From Acidovorax temperans (GTDB lineage Bacteria; Pseudomonadota; Gammaproteobacteria; Burkholderiales; Burkholderiaceae_C): a DNA stretch of 64,000 nt. This document shows, piece after piece, positions 1 to 8,193 of this stretch. Position numbers and translations under genes: made by a program. The notes under the pieces are model-generated. The model saw only the letters and a list, made by a program, of their open reading frames with translations. It did no database searches and was not told the origin of the DNA. The DNA lies in assembly GCF_006716905.1 (NCBI RefSeq), contig NZ_VFPV01000001.1, forward strand, positions 611,501-675,500, in the 5' to 3' direction. Position 1 is the stretch's first letter; the number at the start of each line of letters is the position of its first letter.

Positions 1-444
1 GCCCTCTGCGGCCAGCGATGCCGCAATGGCCGAGCCCACGCCGCCCGCACCCGACACGATCACCCGCGCCCCACGCAACGTGCGCCCCTTGCGCAGCAGG
101 CCGCGCACAAAGCCGGCGCCATCAAACTGGTCGCCCAGCCAGGTGCCATCGGGCCGCAGCAGCAGCGCGTTGCAGGCCCCGGCAATGCGGGCGGTGGGCG
201 TGATTTCATCGGCCAGCGACAAGGTGGTGACCTTGTGCGGCATGGTCACCAAGGCGCCCCTGAGGTTGGTCACACGCGCAAGCGCCGCCAGCGTGCCAGC
301 GTAGTCACCGGGCTTCACGCCCATGGGCACCACCACCGCGTCGATCCCCCGCTTTTCAAACCAGGGGTTGTAGATCATCGGTGCCTTGAACGACTCCGTG
401 GGGTAGCCGAGATGGGCAATCAGTTGCGTGGTTCCCGAGATCAT
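1..444 (-). CDS. Shikimate dehydrogenase-like oxidoreductase, N-terminal 148 residues (gene runs off the window)
   Basis: The reading frame starts at the ATG at 444 and stays open to base 1, so the 3' half is outside the window. The translation has the shikimate/quinate dehydrogenase fold. The substrate-binding N-terminal domain carries the catalytic Lys in TMPHK (residue 71) and the matching Asp in QFDGAGF (about residue 108). A dinucleotide-binding glycine motif, GAGGVGSA (about residues 132-139), follows. These enzymes reduce 3-dehydroshikimate with NAD(P)H, or oxidise quinate/shikimate. The QFDGAGF segment differs from the classical NTDGxGF of biosynthetic AroE, so this may be a paralogue in a catabolic setting rather than the housekeeping aroE. 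Family is well supported; exact substrate is not. Confidence 0.85.
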   Translation of the reverse strand, partial: MISGTTQLIAHLGYPTESFKAPMIYNPWFEKRGIDAVVVPMGVKPGDYAGTLAALARVTNLRGALVTMPHKVTTLSLADEITPTARIAGACNALLLRPDGTWLGDQFDGAGFVRGLLRKGRTLRGARVIVSGAGGVGSAIAASLAAEG

Positions 445-605
445 GCGGTGTGCACTCCGCGCAGTACCCATGCCAGTGCAGCAGCCAGCGCCACTGCGCA
501 GCCCCACCCCGCCGCCAGCCCGGCGGGCCCATGCGGCTTAGCGGGAGTGGCAGCGGCTGGCGCCAGCCGCTGCGGCTGGCCTGGAAGATTGGAAGTCATG
601 CACAT
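441..605 (-). CDS. Small hypothetical membrane-anchored protein overlapping the dehydrogenase start
   Basis: A short frame of about 54 residues (ATG at 605, another possible ATG at 599) ends in a TGA that overlaps the ATG of the dehydrogenase gene as ATGA, which suggests translational coupling. The middle is Pro/Ala-rich and the C-terminal 25 residues are hydrophobic, possibly one membrane helix. I recognise no family. It could be a real small protein, the tail of a decayed transporter gene, or a chance frame in GC-rich DNA. Confidence 0.3.
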   Translation of the reverse strand: MCMTSNLPGQPQRLAPAAATPAKPHGPAGLAAGWGCAVALAAALAWVLRGVHTA

Positions 606-1202
606 CCGGCTCAGATAAATGCCTTGGTTGATGGGAAGTGCATGAAATGTACGAACTAGTACGTTATTCAATGATTAGGGCAAACCCTGAACTGCTGTGG
701 AACATGGGTAACGCGGTGTGCAGCGCGACTTGAGCGGGTCAGGGGCCAGAACCGCCAACCTACAGCGTTCAGGGATAGAGCCGCTTCGCAGCGCCCGGAG
801 TCAGTTGCCGGTTTCGCTGATACTCGCGCTGAATGCAGCGAAGCGGCTGTTGGGCGCTTCGACTTTCCCCGGCCCGAGTGGCGGTTGGAGAAGTTGCTGC
901 TGCCAGATCGTTCCGCAACCCAACTGCTACCCCGCAGCGACCACTACTCAGTAAATTAGACTGACGGTTTCGACTCGTAGCGCTCGGTGGTGCCCAAGGA
1001 AAAGCAGTCGCTCCATGTTGACTGCAGTCATTCACCTTCGACGGGCTGAGCAAGTGCTTCGATCGTGACCAACCAATCGAGTAACGACTCGTCAGTGGGG
1101 TATGGCACGAACCCACCCCAAACCCCTGCCACACTTGATCTGGAGCGGGTGGTTTTCCTATCCGTTGGCTTCACCTGACTTCCCCTTTTGCGACCGCCCT
1201 GC
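606..1202. other. Intergenic stretch without a recognisable gene
   Basis: Short frames on both strands have no recognisable domains and unconvincing composition. Around 775-860 there are several AGCGGCT/AGCCGCT-like words in both orientations, which could form weak hairpins. I see no tRNA, IS end or clear promoter. Confidence 0.5.
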
Positions 1203-2825
1203 ATGCTTACCACTTCCCCGCCGTCCGCAAAACTGCTGCAACTGCTGCCCGAGGCGGTGGTGCAGACCGATGCGCTGTGGGAGATCACTTATCTGAATCC
1301 CGCGTGGTACAAGCTCACCGGCCATCCGGTGGCGGCGGCGCTCGGCAGGTCTTTGCTGGAGTTCGTACACCCCGATGACATCGGCACCCTGCGTTCAGGC
1401 ATGCCAGTGTTCCGCTTGCGCTTTGCCGACGCGGACTATCGCTGGGTGCGCCTGCAACCCCACCCTGAGACAGACGCAGCGTAGCGGGTGATCAGCCGCC
1501 AGGGTGTCCTGATCGAGATCACCGAGGTCACCGAGCAGGTGCTGGTGGAGGTGCGCCAGCGCTTTTTGCGCTTGCTGGAAACCATTGACGGCGTGGTATG
1601 GGAAGCTGAAATCGGCGTGGGCAACACCTTTCTGAGCCCACAGGTCGAACGCTTGTTCGGCTACTCCGTCGAGGAGTGGCGGGCCGACCCGGGCTTCTGG
1701 CGGGCGCATGTGCATCCCGATGATCTGGAGGAGGCCCTGCGCATCGACGATGCGGCCTATAACGCCACGCACAGCCATGCCTACGAGATGAGCTACCGGC
1801 TCATTGCCAAGTCGGGCAAGGTCGTGTGGGTGCGCGATCTGTGCCGCGCGGTGGTCGAGCCGGGGCGGCCGAACCGCATGATCGGCCTGATGATCGACGT
1901 GACCCAGCAGAAGAACACCGAGCTGGAGTTGTTGCGCTCCGAAAACCGCTATTCGCTGGCCACGCGTGGGTCCAACGACGGCATCTGGTACTGGGACTTG
2001 CGCACGGACGCCCTGCATGTGTCAGGGCGTTTTTACCAGATCGTCGGGCTGGGCAGCTTCGATCTGGTGCATAGCGGTGGCTGGCGCTTTCTGGAGCAGT
2101 TCATCGATCCCGAGGATCGTGCTCGCGTGCAGGCGGCCTACCGCAGACACCTGGCGGGGAACAGCCCGAATTTTTCGGTGGATTTCCGGGCGTTCCACGG
2201 AGATGGGCGGCTGGTGTGGGTCAACTGGCGCGGGCTCGCCGAGTTTGAAAACGGCGTTGCGGTGCGCATGGCGGGGTCGCTCAGCGATCTGGCCGAGCGT
2301 GGCAGTTCCTACGATGCGCTGACCAACTTGCCGGGACGGCCGTTGTTCCGCGATCGCCTTGCGCAACTCATCGCGCTACAGCAAAACGAGGCGGTGAACG
2401 ATGATGGTAGGCCGACACGCGGCGAAACCACGATGTTCGCCGTGCTGCTGCTGGACCTCAATGGGTTCAAGGCCGTCAATGACACCTACGGGCACCATGT
2501 GGGCGACCAGCTTTTGCAACAGGTGGCGCGGCGGCTCGAATCCTGCGTGCGGTCGGTGGATCTGGTCGCCCGCATGAGCGGCGACGAGTTCAATGTGCTG
2601 CTGGAGTCCATTGACCCCGCGGAAGCCAGCCAACGCGCAGAGCAGATTGCCGCCGCCCTCGCAGCGCCTTATGTGGTCGGCGAACACACCGTGATCAGTG
2701 GCGCGAGTATTGGATTGGTCAGCAGTGCATCCAGGCTGGCGACGGTGGACGACTACCTGCGCGCTGCAGACGCCGCCATGTACCGGGCCAAAAGTCAGTC
2801 ATCGGGCGTGTGCGTGTTTCAATAA
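1203..2825 (+). pseudogene. PAS-PAS-PAS-GGDEF diguanylate cyclase interrupted by an in-frame amber codon
   Basis: Two frames in the same phase, 1203-1484 and 1488-2825, are separated by one TAG at 1482-1484. Read through, they make one protein of about 540 residues with three PAS/PAC units followed by a GGDEF domain. The stop falls inside the first PAS/PAC fold, between YRWVRLQPHP and VISRQGVLIEITEVTEQ, so it splits a domain. The GGDEF site reads SGDEF (about 2578-2592), with an RxxD (RSVD) motif exactly five residues upstream, which matches the product-inhibition I-site. DLNGFKAVNDTYGHHVGD is the preceding metal/nucleotide-binding segment. Such enzymes make cyclic di-GMP under sensory control. 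The 445-residue second frame could still be made from the GTG at 1488 as an active cyclase with two PAS domains. The alternatives are a true nonsense mutation or a sequencing error. Confidence 0.75.
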
Positions 2826-3008
2826 AAGATGTCCGAGGCGACTTTCTGCGCGGCTGTCGCATGGCTCGTTGCACTCGGCCCTCGTGGTCTGGACAGATCA
2901 TGAACCTGCCCCCCGTTTGATGCCAAAGTTCACTGCTGCGGAGACTGACTGAATGACCGCAAACGGGCTTCGCAACGATTGGACGCAGCCATCACCGGAT
3001 ACCTCCGT

Positions 3009-3296
3009 TCAGCCTGAAGCTGCCTGCCTGACAAACATGCTCGCCGGTTGCTCATAGCCGAAAACAGTCTTTCCTCCCGAACACCCGTACGCCACCTCCC
3101 CCCGAAACGCAAACCCCACATACAACATCCGCACATCGTTGAGCCTCGCCTGGAACAGCACAGCCTCATCCAGCGTCAGCACCACCAAATACGATGCGGC
3201 CTTGTCTCGCGCCCAGCACGCATACTCCGGCACTGCGCCGCATGCCACCCGAAGCCGGGCATAGCGCGACAGCCACAAATCCCGTTCCCCCACCAT
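3009..3296 (-). CDS. Hypothetical protein, 95 aa
   Basis: This 95-residue frame starts at the ATG at 3296, back to back with the forward gene that starts at 3295; the two start codons share the palindrome CATG. The protein is compact, with mixed charged and aromatic residues (RDLWLSRYARLRV at the N-terminus) and no signal peptide or membrane helix. I recognise no family. The antiparallel arrangement and natural-looking composition make it plausible, but it lies in a region where overlapping spurious frames are common. Confidence 0.4.
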   Translation of the reverse strand: MVGERDLWLSRYARLRVACGAVPEYACWARDKAASYLVVLTLDEAVLFQARLNDVRMLYVGFAFRGEVAYGCSGGKTVFGYEQPASMFVRQAASG

Positions 3297-4180
3297 GCCA
3301 AGCCGCTCCTCCGTTTCTCAGTTCTTCGCCATCAGAGCCCGGTGGCTGGTGTGGCTGTGCGCATTGGGTGGGCTGACAGCGCCCTTGTCGCGCACGCTGC
3401 CCACAAACCATGTGCCTTGGCTGCAGTGGCTGGTGGAGCTGGCAGCGCATTGGCAGTGGGTCTATGCCACGTTGGGCGCTGTGGCGATGGGCCTGGCGGC
3501 GTGGATGTTGCGGCGCAGTGCATGGCGGCTGGCTGTGCCCGCGCTGGTGGTGGCGGGGTCATTCGTTTGGCAGCCCGCTACCCTGCCCCCAGCAGCCGAG
3601 CCTGACATCTCCAACGCGAAGGTGCTGAAGGTAGGCACCGCCAACTTGAATCTGGACACCACCGACTTCACGCCGCTGCGGCAATGGCTGGCATCTGCCG
3701 ATGCGCCGGATGTGGTGTTTTTGCAGGAATTCACCGAACTGGCCCAGCGTGCACTGGACGATGACACAGCCATTGCGGCGCGCTACCCACACCGGCTGGC
3801 TGTGCCCCAGCCCGACCCCTTTGGCTTGGCAATTCTTTCGCGCCACCCGCTGGCTGATGCGCGGGCGCTGCAGCCCCGCACCGATTACGACACCTTGCGC
3901 CTGCACGCTACGCTGCTGTGGCAAGGCCAGCCAGTGCACCTGAGCGCGCTGCACCCCATGCCGCCGCTGAGCAGCGCATATGCCCAGGCGCGTGACCACG
4001 CGTTGCGGGACGAGGCGCTGCGCCTGTCCCAATCAGGCGGGCTGGGTGTGATGGCAGGCGACCTCAACACCACGCCCTGGGCACGCGGCCTTTGGGGGGC
4101 CGAGCAAGCTCAGATGCGCCGCGCAGGCCCTGGGGTGCCCACCTGGCCCAATGCCTGGGGCTGGCTGTCGGTGCTGCCGG

Positions 4181-4843
4181 TAACCATCCCCCGGCAAAGC
4201 CGGGGGCATTCGGGATGTGAGCCGCTCAAAGCGGCTGTAAGGGGTCGCTAACGCGGCCCCTCATTCTTGGGGCCACCTATCGGTGGCTACTCACCTCCAT
4301 AGACCGAGTTGGTCCAACCTCTCGTCTTCCTTCTCCTGGTTTCGGATGTACTCCCGTATCACCGCTTCGTCGCGTCCCACCGTCGAGACGAAGTACCCTC
4401 GCGCCCAGAAGTGCTGACCCACGAAGTTGCGCTTTCGCTCTCCGTACACCCGCGCAAGGTGGATTGCGCTCTTGCCTTTGATAAAGCCCACCACCTGCGA
4501 CACCGAGTACTTCGGTGGGATCGACAGCATCATGTGCACGTGATCGGGCATCAGATGCCCCTCTTCAACCCTGCATTCCTTTTGCGCGGCCAACTTTCTG
4601 AATACCTCACCCAGGTGTTCGCGTAGCTGCTTGTACAGCGTTCGCCTTCGACACTTGGGGATGAAGACCACGTGATATTTGCAATCCCAGGCCGTGTGAC
4701 TCAAACTTTCATACTTGTCCATCGTGTTTCTTCCTTTCGTTTGCTTGGCGGCTCACGATTGAAAGTCTCTACGGTGGACAACCTCCTGAAAAGTCAAACT
4801 TCTACTGCCTCCCCGGCAGAGCCGGGGGGCCTCCTTTTGGTAG
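4181..4843 (-). mobile_element. IS200/IS605-family insertion sequence (single tnpA)
   Basis: The element is about 663 bp. Its boundaries are set by where the host gene's coding sense stops and resumes. It has no inverted terminal repeats. Instead it carries subterminal hairpins typical of the family: CCCCCGGC/GCCGGGGG at 4188-4206 and CCCCGGC/GCCGGGG at 4811-4827. Ends are good to a few bases only, because this family makes no target duplication. Confidence 0.85.
4291..4722 (-). CDS. tnpA: IS200/IS605-family transposase TnpA
   Basis: The 143-residue protein is the usual length for a Y1 HUH transposase of the IS200 group. The HUH metal-binding motif is in MPDHVHMML (about residues 58-66). The nucleophilic tyrosine is in the C-terminal helix, in IREYIRNQEKE (about residue 125). 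The N-terminus (YESLSHTAWDCKYHVVFIPK) is highly typical. These enzymes excise and insert single-stranded DNA by recognising the hairpins at the element ends. The frame is complete and probably active. No tnpB/IscB-like accessory gene is present. Confidence 0.95.
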   Translation of the reverse strand: MDKYESLSHTAWDCKYHVVFIPKCRRRTLYKQLREHLGEVFRKLAAQKECRVEEGHLMPDHVHMMLSIPPKYSVSQVVGFIKGKSAIHLARVYGERKRNFVGQHFWARGYFVSTVGRDEAVIREYIRNQEKEDERLDQLGLWR

Positions 4844-5177
4844 CTAGACCATGTGCTGGCCTCGCCGGGGTGGCAACTGGTGGAGGCACACACGGGGCCG
4901 GACCTGGGCTCGGACCACCGGCCGATGGTGGTGCGGCTGGTGGCGCGGTAGACCAAGCCAGCGCCTGCGCGCTCAGCTGCACTCACCCCCGATGGCCGCC
5001 GCAAGGCACCTGCTCGACGGTGTTCGCGGCACATGCACGCTCTAATGACTCCACACCGGGCCGCGCTGCACAAGGCAAGGCGCGCCCTCGTTCTTCTCGA
5101 AAGGCATGCATGACCACCACCGCCACCATACCCACCACTGCATTGCAACTGCGCTCCCTCGTCCAGCCTGATGCAGC

Positions 5178-5906
5178 GTGACGCTGACCGATGCGGGCGA
5201 GCTGGCCCTGCGCCGCTGCCAGCAGATGCTGGCACTGACCACAGACCTGGAAGAAGAAACCGCCACCACCGCCGAGGGCGAGCTGCGCGGCCAGCTGCGG
5301 CTGACGTGCAGCGTGTCGTTTGCCTATGCCCAGCTGGGCGCAGCGATTGCGGACTTTCTGGCCCGGCACCCGCAGCTCAAGATCGACCTGGACGCGAGCG
5401 AAGGCTCATTGAACCTGGTGGAGCGGCGCATTGACCTGGCCATCCGCATCAGCGCCGATCCGGACCCGATGCTGATTGGCCGCCCGCTGGCGCAGTGCGA
5501 TTCGGTGCTGGTCGCATCGCCCGCCTACTTAGCCGCCCATGGCACCCCGCAGCAGCCCGCCGACCTGGCCCGGCACCGCTGCCTGAGCTACGCCAACTTT
5601 GGCAAAAGCGTGTGGCAGCTTTCACGGGGCGATGTGGTGGAGCGCGTGAGCGTAACGAGCCCCTTCAGCGCCAACGAGGCCACGACGCTGATGCGCGCGG
5701 CCCTGGCGGGTGGCGGCATTGCGCTGCAGCCCACCTACCTCGTGAACCCGTACCTGCGCAGTGGCGAGTTGCAGGCGGTGCTGCCTGGCTGGGATCTGCC
5801 GGTGATGACGATCTATGCGCTGTACCCCTCGCGCAGGCACCTGTCACCAGCGGTGCGGGCGCTGCTGGACTTTTTGGTGCAGCGGTTTGAAGGAGTGGCG
5901 TGGTAG
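5178..5906 (+). pseudogene. LysR-family regulator lacking the DNA-binding domain
   Basis: The open frame of 242 residues begins at VTLTDAGE, which is the end of the winged-helix region of a LysR protein. It then gives a complete effector-binding domain (RLTCSVSFAYAQL through YPSRRHLSPAVRALLDFLV). About 60 N-terminal residues with the helix-turn-helix are missing. Just upstream, a short frame from 5110 ends at 5181, four bases into this frame, so an internal deletion may have fused an unrelated start to the remnant. A GTG at 5178 could start a domain-only product, but it could not bind DNA. The stretch 4952-5177 between the split phosphatase gene and this remnant holds no other recognisable gene. 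Confidence 0.75.
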
Positions 5907-5942
5907 CCGCCTGCTGAAAAAATCTGAATTGCTGCAGTTTTG

Positions 5943-5985
5943 ATAGCTGCCTGCGCTTGAATATCAAGCGCAGGAGCCACTTTTT
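5943..5985. repeat. Dispersed palindromic repeat, copy 1
   Basis: A perfect 11-bp palindrome, CCTGCGCTTGA / TCAAGCGCAGG (5950-5960 and 5964-5974), is flanked by ATAGCTG on the left and AGCCAC on the right. It is the cleanest copy of an element seen many times in this window. It lies between two convergent genes and could also end transcription. Confidence 0.7.
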
Positions 5986-6056
5986 ACTCATATCCACAAC
6001 ATCCAGACCGAGGACCGCACAGCCCCCGCCTGAATGCATGCCCTCGCACGAAATGT

Positions 6057-8171
6057 TCAGGGCAAAACAGCCGTCGCCTTCGCCCGCGCAATCTGCGCAT
6101 CAGCATCACGCTGCAGCAGCAGGCGCTGGGCGACCAGCTCTTGTGCGGCCTGGGTCACGGCAGCCACATAGCCTTCCTGCGTGCCATACAGCTCCTCCAG
6201 CGATGGCCGTGCATCGCCCGCCGCCAGCCGCGCGGCACGCGTCTTGTGGAAGGGAATGAAGCTGCCCGTGAGGTTGGCCAGATCGGTAATGCCAGGCGTG
6301 GCCACATAGTTGAACTCGATGCTGGTGCCCAGTGGTGCACGCGCCTCCACGCTGCGGATACCAGAGCGGGTGAGGCCTGTGCTGGCATCGACCTGCGGCA
6401 CCAGGATGGCGTAGTCGCGGCCCAGGTTGCGCGGGGGCAGCACGGTGGCGATGCCTGCTTCGTCCTGCGGGATGTACTGCGGGCCAAAGTCGAACAGCGG
6501 GAAGTTGTTGTACAGGCCCCGGTAGCTGAAGTCCGGGATCGCCGTCTGCACGCCGCCCACCGCCCAGGTCAGCCCCTTCATGGCCGGGAAGGCCAGCGCC
6601 TCGGGCCGCACCAGCGTTCCGTCCGCCAGCTTGGGCACCTGGCTGGCGGGCGGCAGCGTGCCGCGCACCACCCAGTCTTCCAGGTTCAGGAACAGTGCGC
6701 GGAAGGTATCGTTGAAGTGCACCACCGTGCCCGTGGGGTACGTGGAGCGCGTGGGCGCATAGGCAATGCTGGCGGTGCCTCCTGCCCCGCCGTGCTGGGT
6801 GCTGGCGTAGTAGTAGATGCGGGCGTTGTCGGGCTGGGCCAGGTCCTTGGTGCCGTTAGCGTCCGTCAGCACCGGTGAGCCTTGCAGCTGCCAGAACTCG
6901 GTGCCCGACAGGCCCAGAAAGAACTTGGGGCAGGTGTTGGTGGTGGCGCAGCGCTTCATCACGCCGCCCTGGCGGCCGCTGATGTCGTCCATGTAGTCCT
7001 TATCCAGCCCGCGCGGTGCCGTCTGGCCGAAGGCGGTGTGGTCGGTGCGCAGGCCACCGCCGCCACCGGGCACTGCAAAGCGGGTGTTGATGTTGGTCTG
7101 GCGCGCCGCCACGTGGGCGTACATGCCGTCAAACACCTTGCCACCATCCAGTGCCTGGTTGAAGCCCAGGTGCAGGAAGGTCTTCATCGCGTTGCCCGAC
7201 TGCGAGGTGCCCTGCCCCAGCGTGTGGGTGATACGACCAGCCACGGGGTTCGGCGTGCCATTCGAATCGGCCGCCTTGCTCCGGAAGAAGCTCACCGTGT
7301 CGCGCAGCGCAGCCAGGCCCACGCCCATCACCTTGGGGTCTTTGGCGACGTAGACCAGCTCATACAGATACGCCGGGTCGAACCCGCCCTTCAGGCACAC
7401 GCTGGTGGCGCTGGGCGTACCGGGGAAGGCGTTGGTGCCGGTGTCGCAGGTGGCGAACTTCCAGTCGCTGGCAGGCACGGGCACGCGCGCATCGGTCTCG
7501 TTGGCGCGGCGGGTGAGTGAGTAGCCGGGCTGGGTGTTGTCCAGGCTCGCAGGCTCGTAGGGAATCATCGTGCCGTTAAAAACGCCGCCGGGCAGCGTCA
7601 TGGCAGGGCTGGCGGCCGTGGGCACCAGCTCGGCGCGGTAGGGGCCGGTGATGCTGCTGCCATCCTTGTTCTTGGCCACGGGCACGGTCACCGTGAGGCG
7701 CGCGGCGGTGCTCTTGGGCACATCGCCCTGCCAGGCCGAATACAGCATCACGTAGCCCCGCTCCAGGTACACCGCATCGCTGGGTGTGGCCGTGGGGTTG
7801 AGCATGGTGAGGATGTTGCCGCGATTGGGAGCGTCGTAGCGCAGCACACCGCTGGCCTTGGCCATGTTCTTGGGCTTGAGCATGACGAAGTCGGCCTTGT
7901 ACTCGACCATGCCGTTGGCATTGGTGGGTGCAAGCGCCAGGTCCTGGATGACGGCGTTCTTGGGGTCCTTGGGGTCCACCTCGCCGCTGACCGTGCCGGT
8001 CAGCCGCTCGTACTCGCCCACGTCGCCGTAGGTGCCGGGGAAGGCTTCGGTGGCGGTGATGCTGAGCCGGAGCTGTGGTGTTGCGGCAGGGGGATTGCTG
8101 GTGTCACTGCCGCCGCAGGCGGCGAGCAAGGTGGCGGCCACCAGGGCCGCGGGTGTCCAGAGGGTCTTCAT
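6057..8171 (-). CDS. Alpha/beta-hydrolase-domain lipoprotein, 704 aa
   Basis: The start is taken at the ATG at 8171 (a longer open frame to 8300 lacks a signal). The N-terminus MKTLWTPAALVAATLLAACGG is a lipoprotein signal peptide with Cys about residue 18. The mature protein is large and rich in Thr/Pro/Gly, with segments such as LGQGTSQSGNAMK that resemble the nucleophile region of the alpha/beta-hydrolase-domain (Abhydrolase_10-like) family seen beside tannase-like esterases. It probably sits in the outer membrane or periplasm and acts on an ester or lactone. It lies 22 bp after the tannase-like gene on the same strand, so the two are likely co-transcribed and work on the same class of substrate. 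Assignment to family is moderate; the substrate is unknown. Confidence 0.65.
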   Translation of the reverse strand: MKTLWTPAALVAATLLAACGGSDTSNPPAATPQLRLSITATEAFPGTYGDVGEYERLTGTVSGEVDPKDPKNAVIQDLALAPTNANGMVEYKADFVMLKPKNMAKASGVLRYDAPNRGNILTMLNPTATPSDAVYLERGYVMLYSAWQGDVPKSTAARLTVTVPVAKNKDGSSITGPYRAELVPTAASPAMTLPGGVFNGTMIPYEPASLDNTQPGYSLTRRANETDARVPVPASDWKFATCDTGTNAFPGTPSATSVCLKGGFDPAYLYELVYVAKDPKVMGVGLAALRDTVSFFRSKAADSNGTPNPVAGRITHTLGQGTSQSGNAMKTFLHLGFNQALDGGKVFDGMYAHVAARQTNINTRFAVPGGGGGLRTDHTAFGQTAPRGLDKDYMDDISGRQGGVMKRCATTNTCPKFFLGLSGTEFWQLQGSPVLTDANGTKDLAQPDNARIYYYASTQHGGAGGTASIAYAPTRSTYPTGTVVHFNDTFRALFLNLEDWVVRGTLPPASQVPKLADGTLVRPEALAFPAMKGLTWAVGGVQTAIPDFSYRGLYNNFPLFDFGPQYIPQDEAGIATVLPPRNLGRDYAILVPQVDASTGLTRSGIRSVEARAPLGTSIEFNYVATPGITDLANLTGSFIPFHKTRAARLAAGDARPSLEELYGTQEGYVAAVTQAAQELVAQRLLLQRDADAQIARAKATAVLP

Positions 8172-8193
8172 GGCTTGTCTCCTGTTGGTGCGG

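Larger units (their letters stand above)
3295..4951 (+). pseudogene. Endonuclease/exonuclease/phosphatase family membrane protein, split by an IS200-type element
   Basis: Residues 1 to about 295 are encoded from 3295 to about 4180, and the last 35 residues from 4844 to the TAG at 4949-4951. The N-terminus has about three hydrophobic helices. The catalytic domain follows: GTANLNL, the metal-binding Glu in FLQEF, the HPMPP region and the AGDLNTTPW motif. The piece beyond the insertion reads LDHVLASPGWQ and ends with the GSDHRP motif holding the catalytic Asp-His pair. The element sits between WGWLSVLP and LDHVLASPG and removes that pair from the first reading frame, which instead runs to a stop at 4251. 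Intact relatives are inner-membrane proteins with a periplasmic phosphodiesterase-like domain. The truncated product should be inactive. Confidence 0.85.

Noticed and set aside
720-960. A noncoding RNA from the AGCGGCT-rich stretch
   Set aside because: No stable long hairpin, promoter or terminator could be made out.
5178-5906. An intact short regulator starting at GTG 5178
   Set aside because: The first residues are the tail of a winged helix, so the gene is best seen as a truncated LysR.
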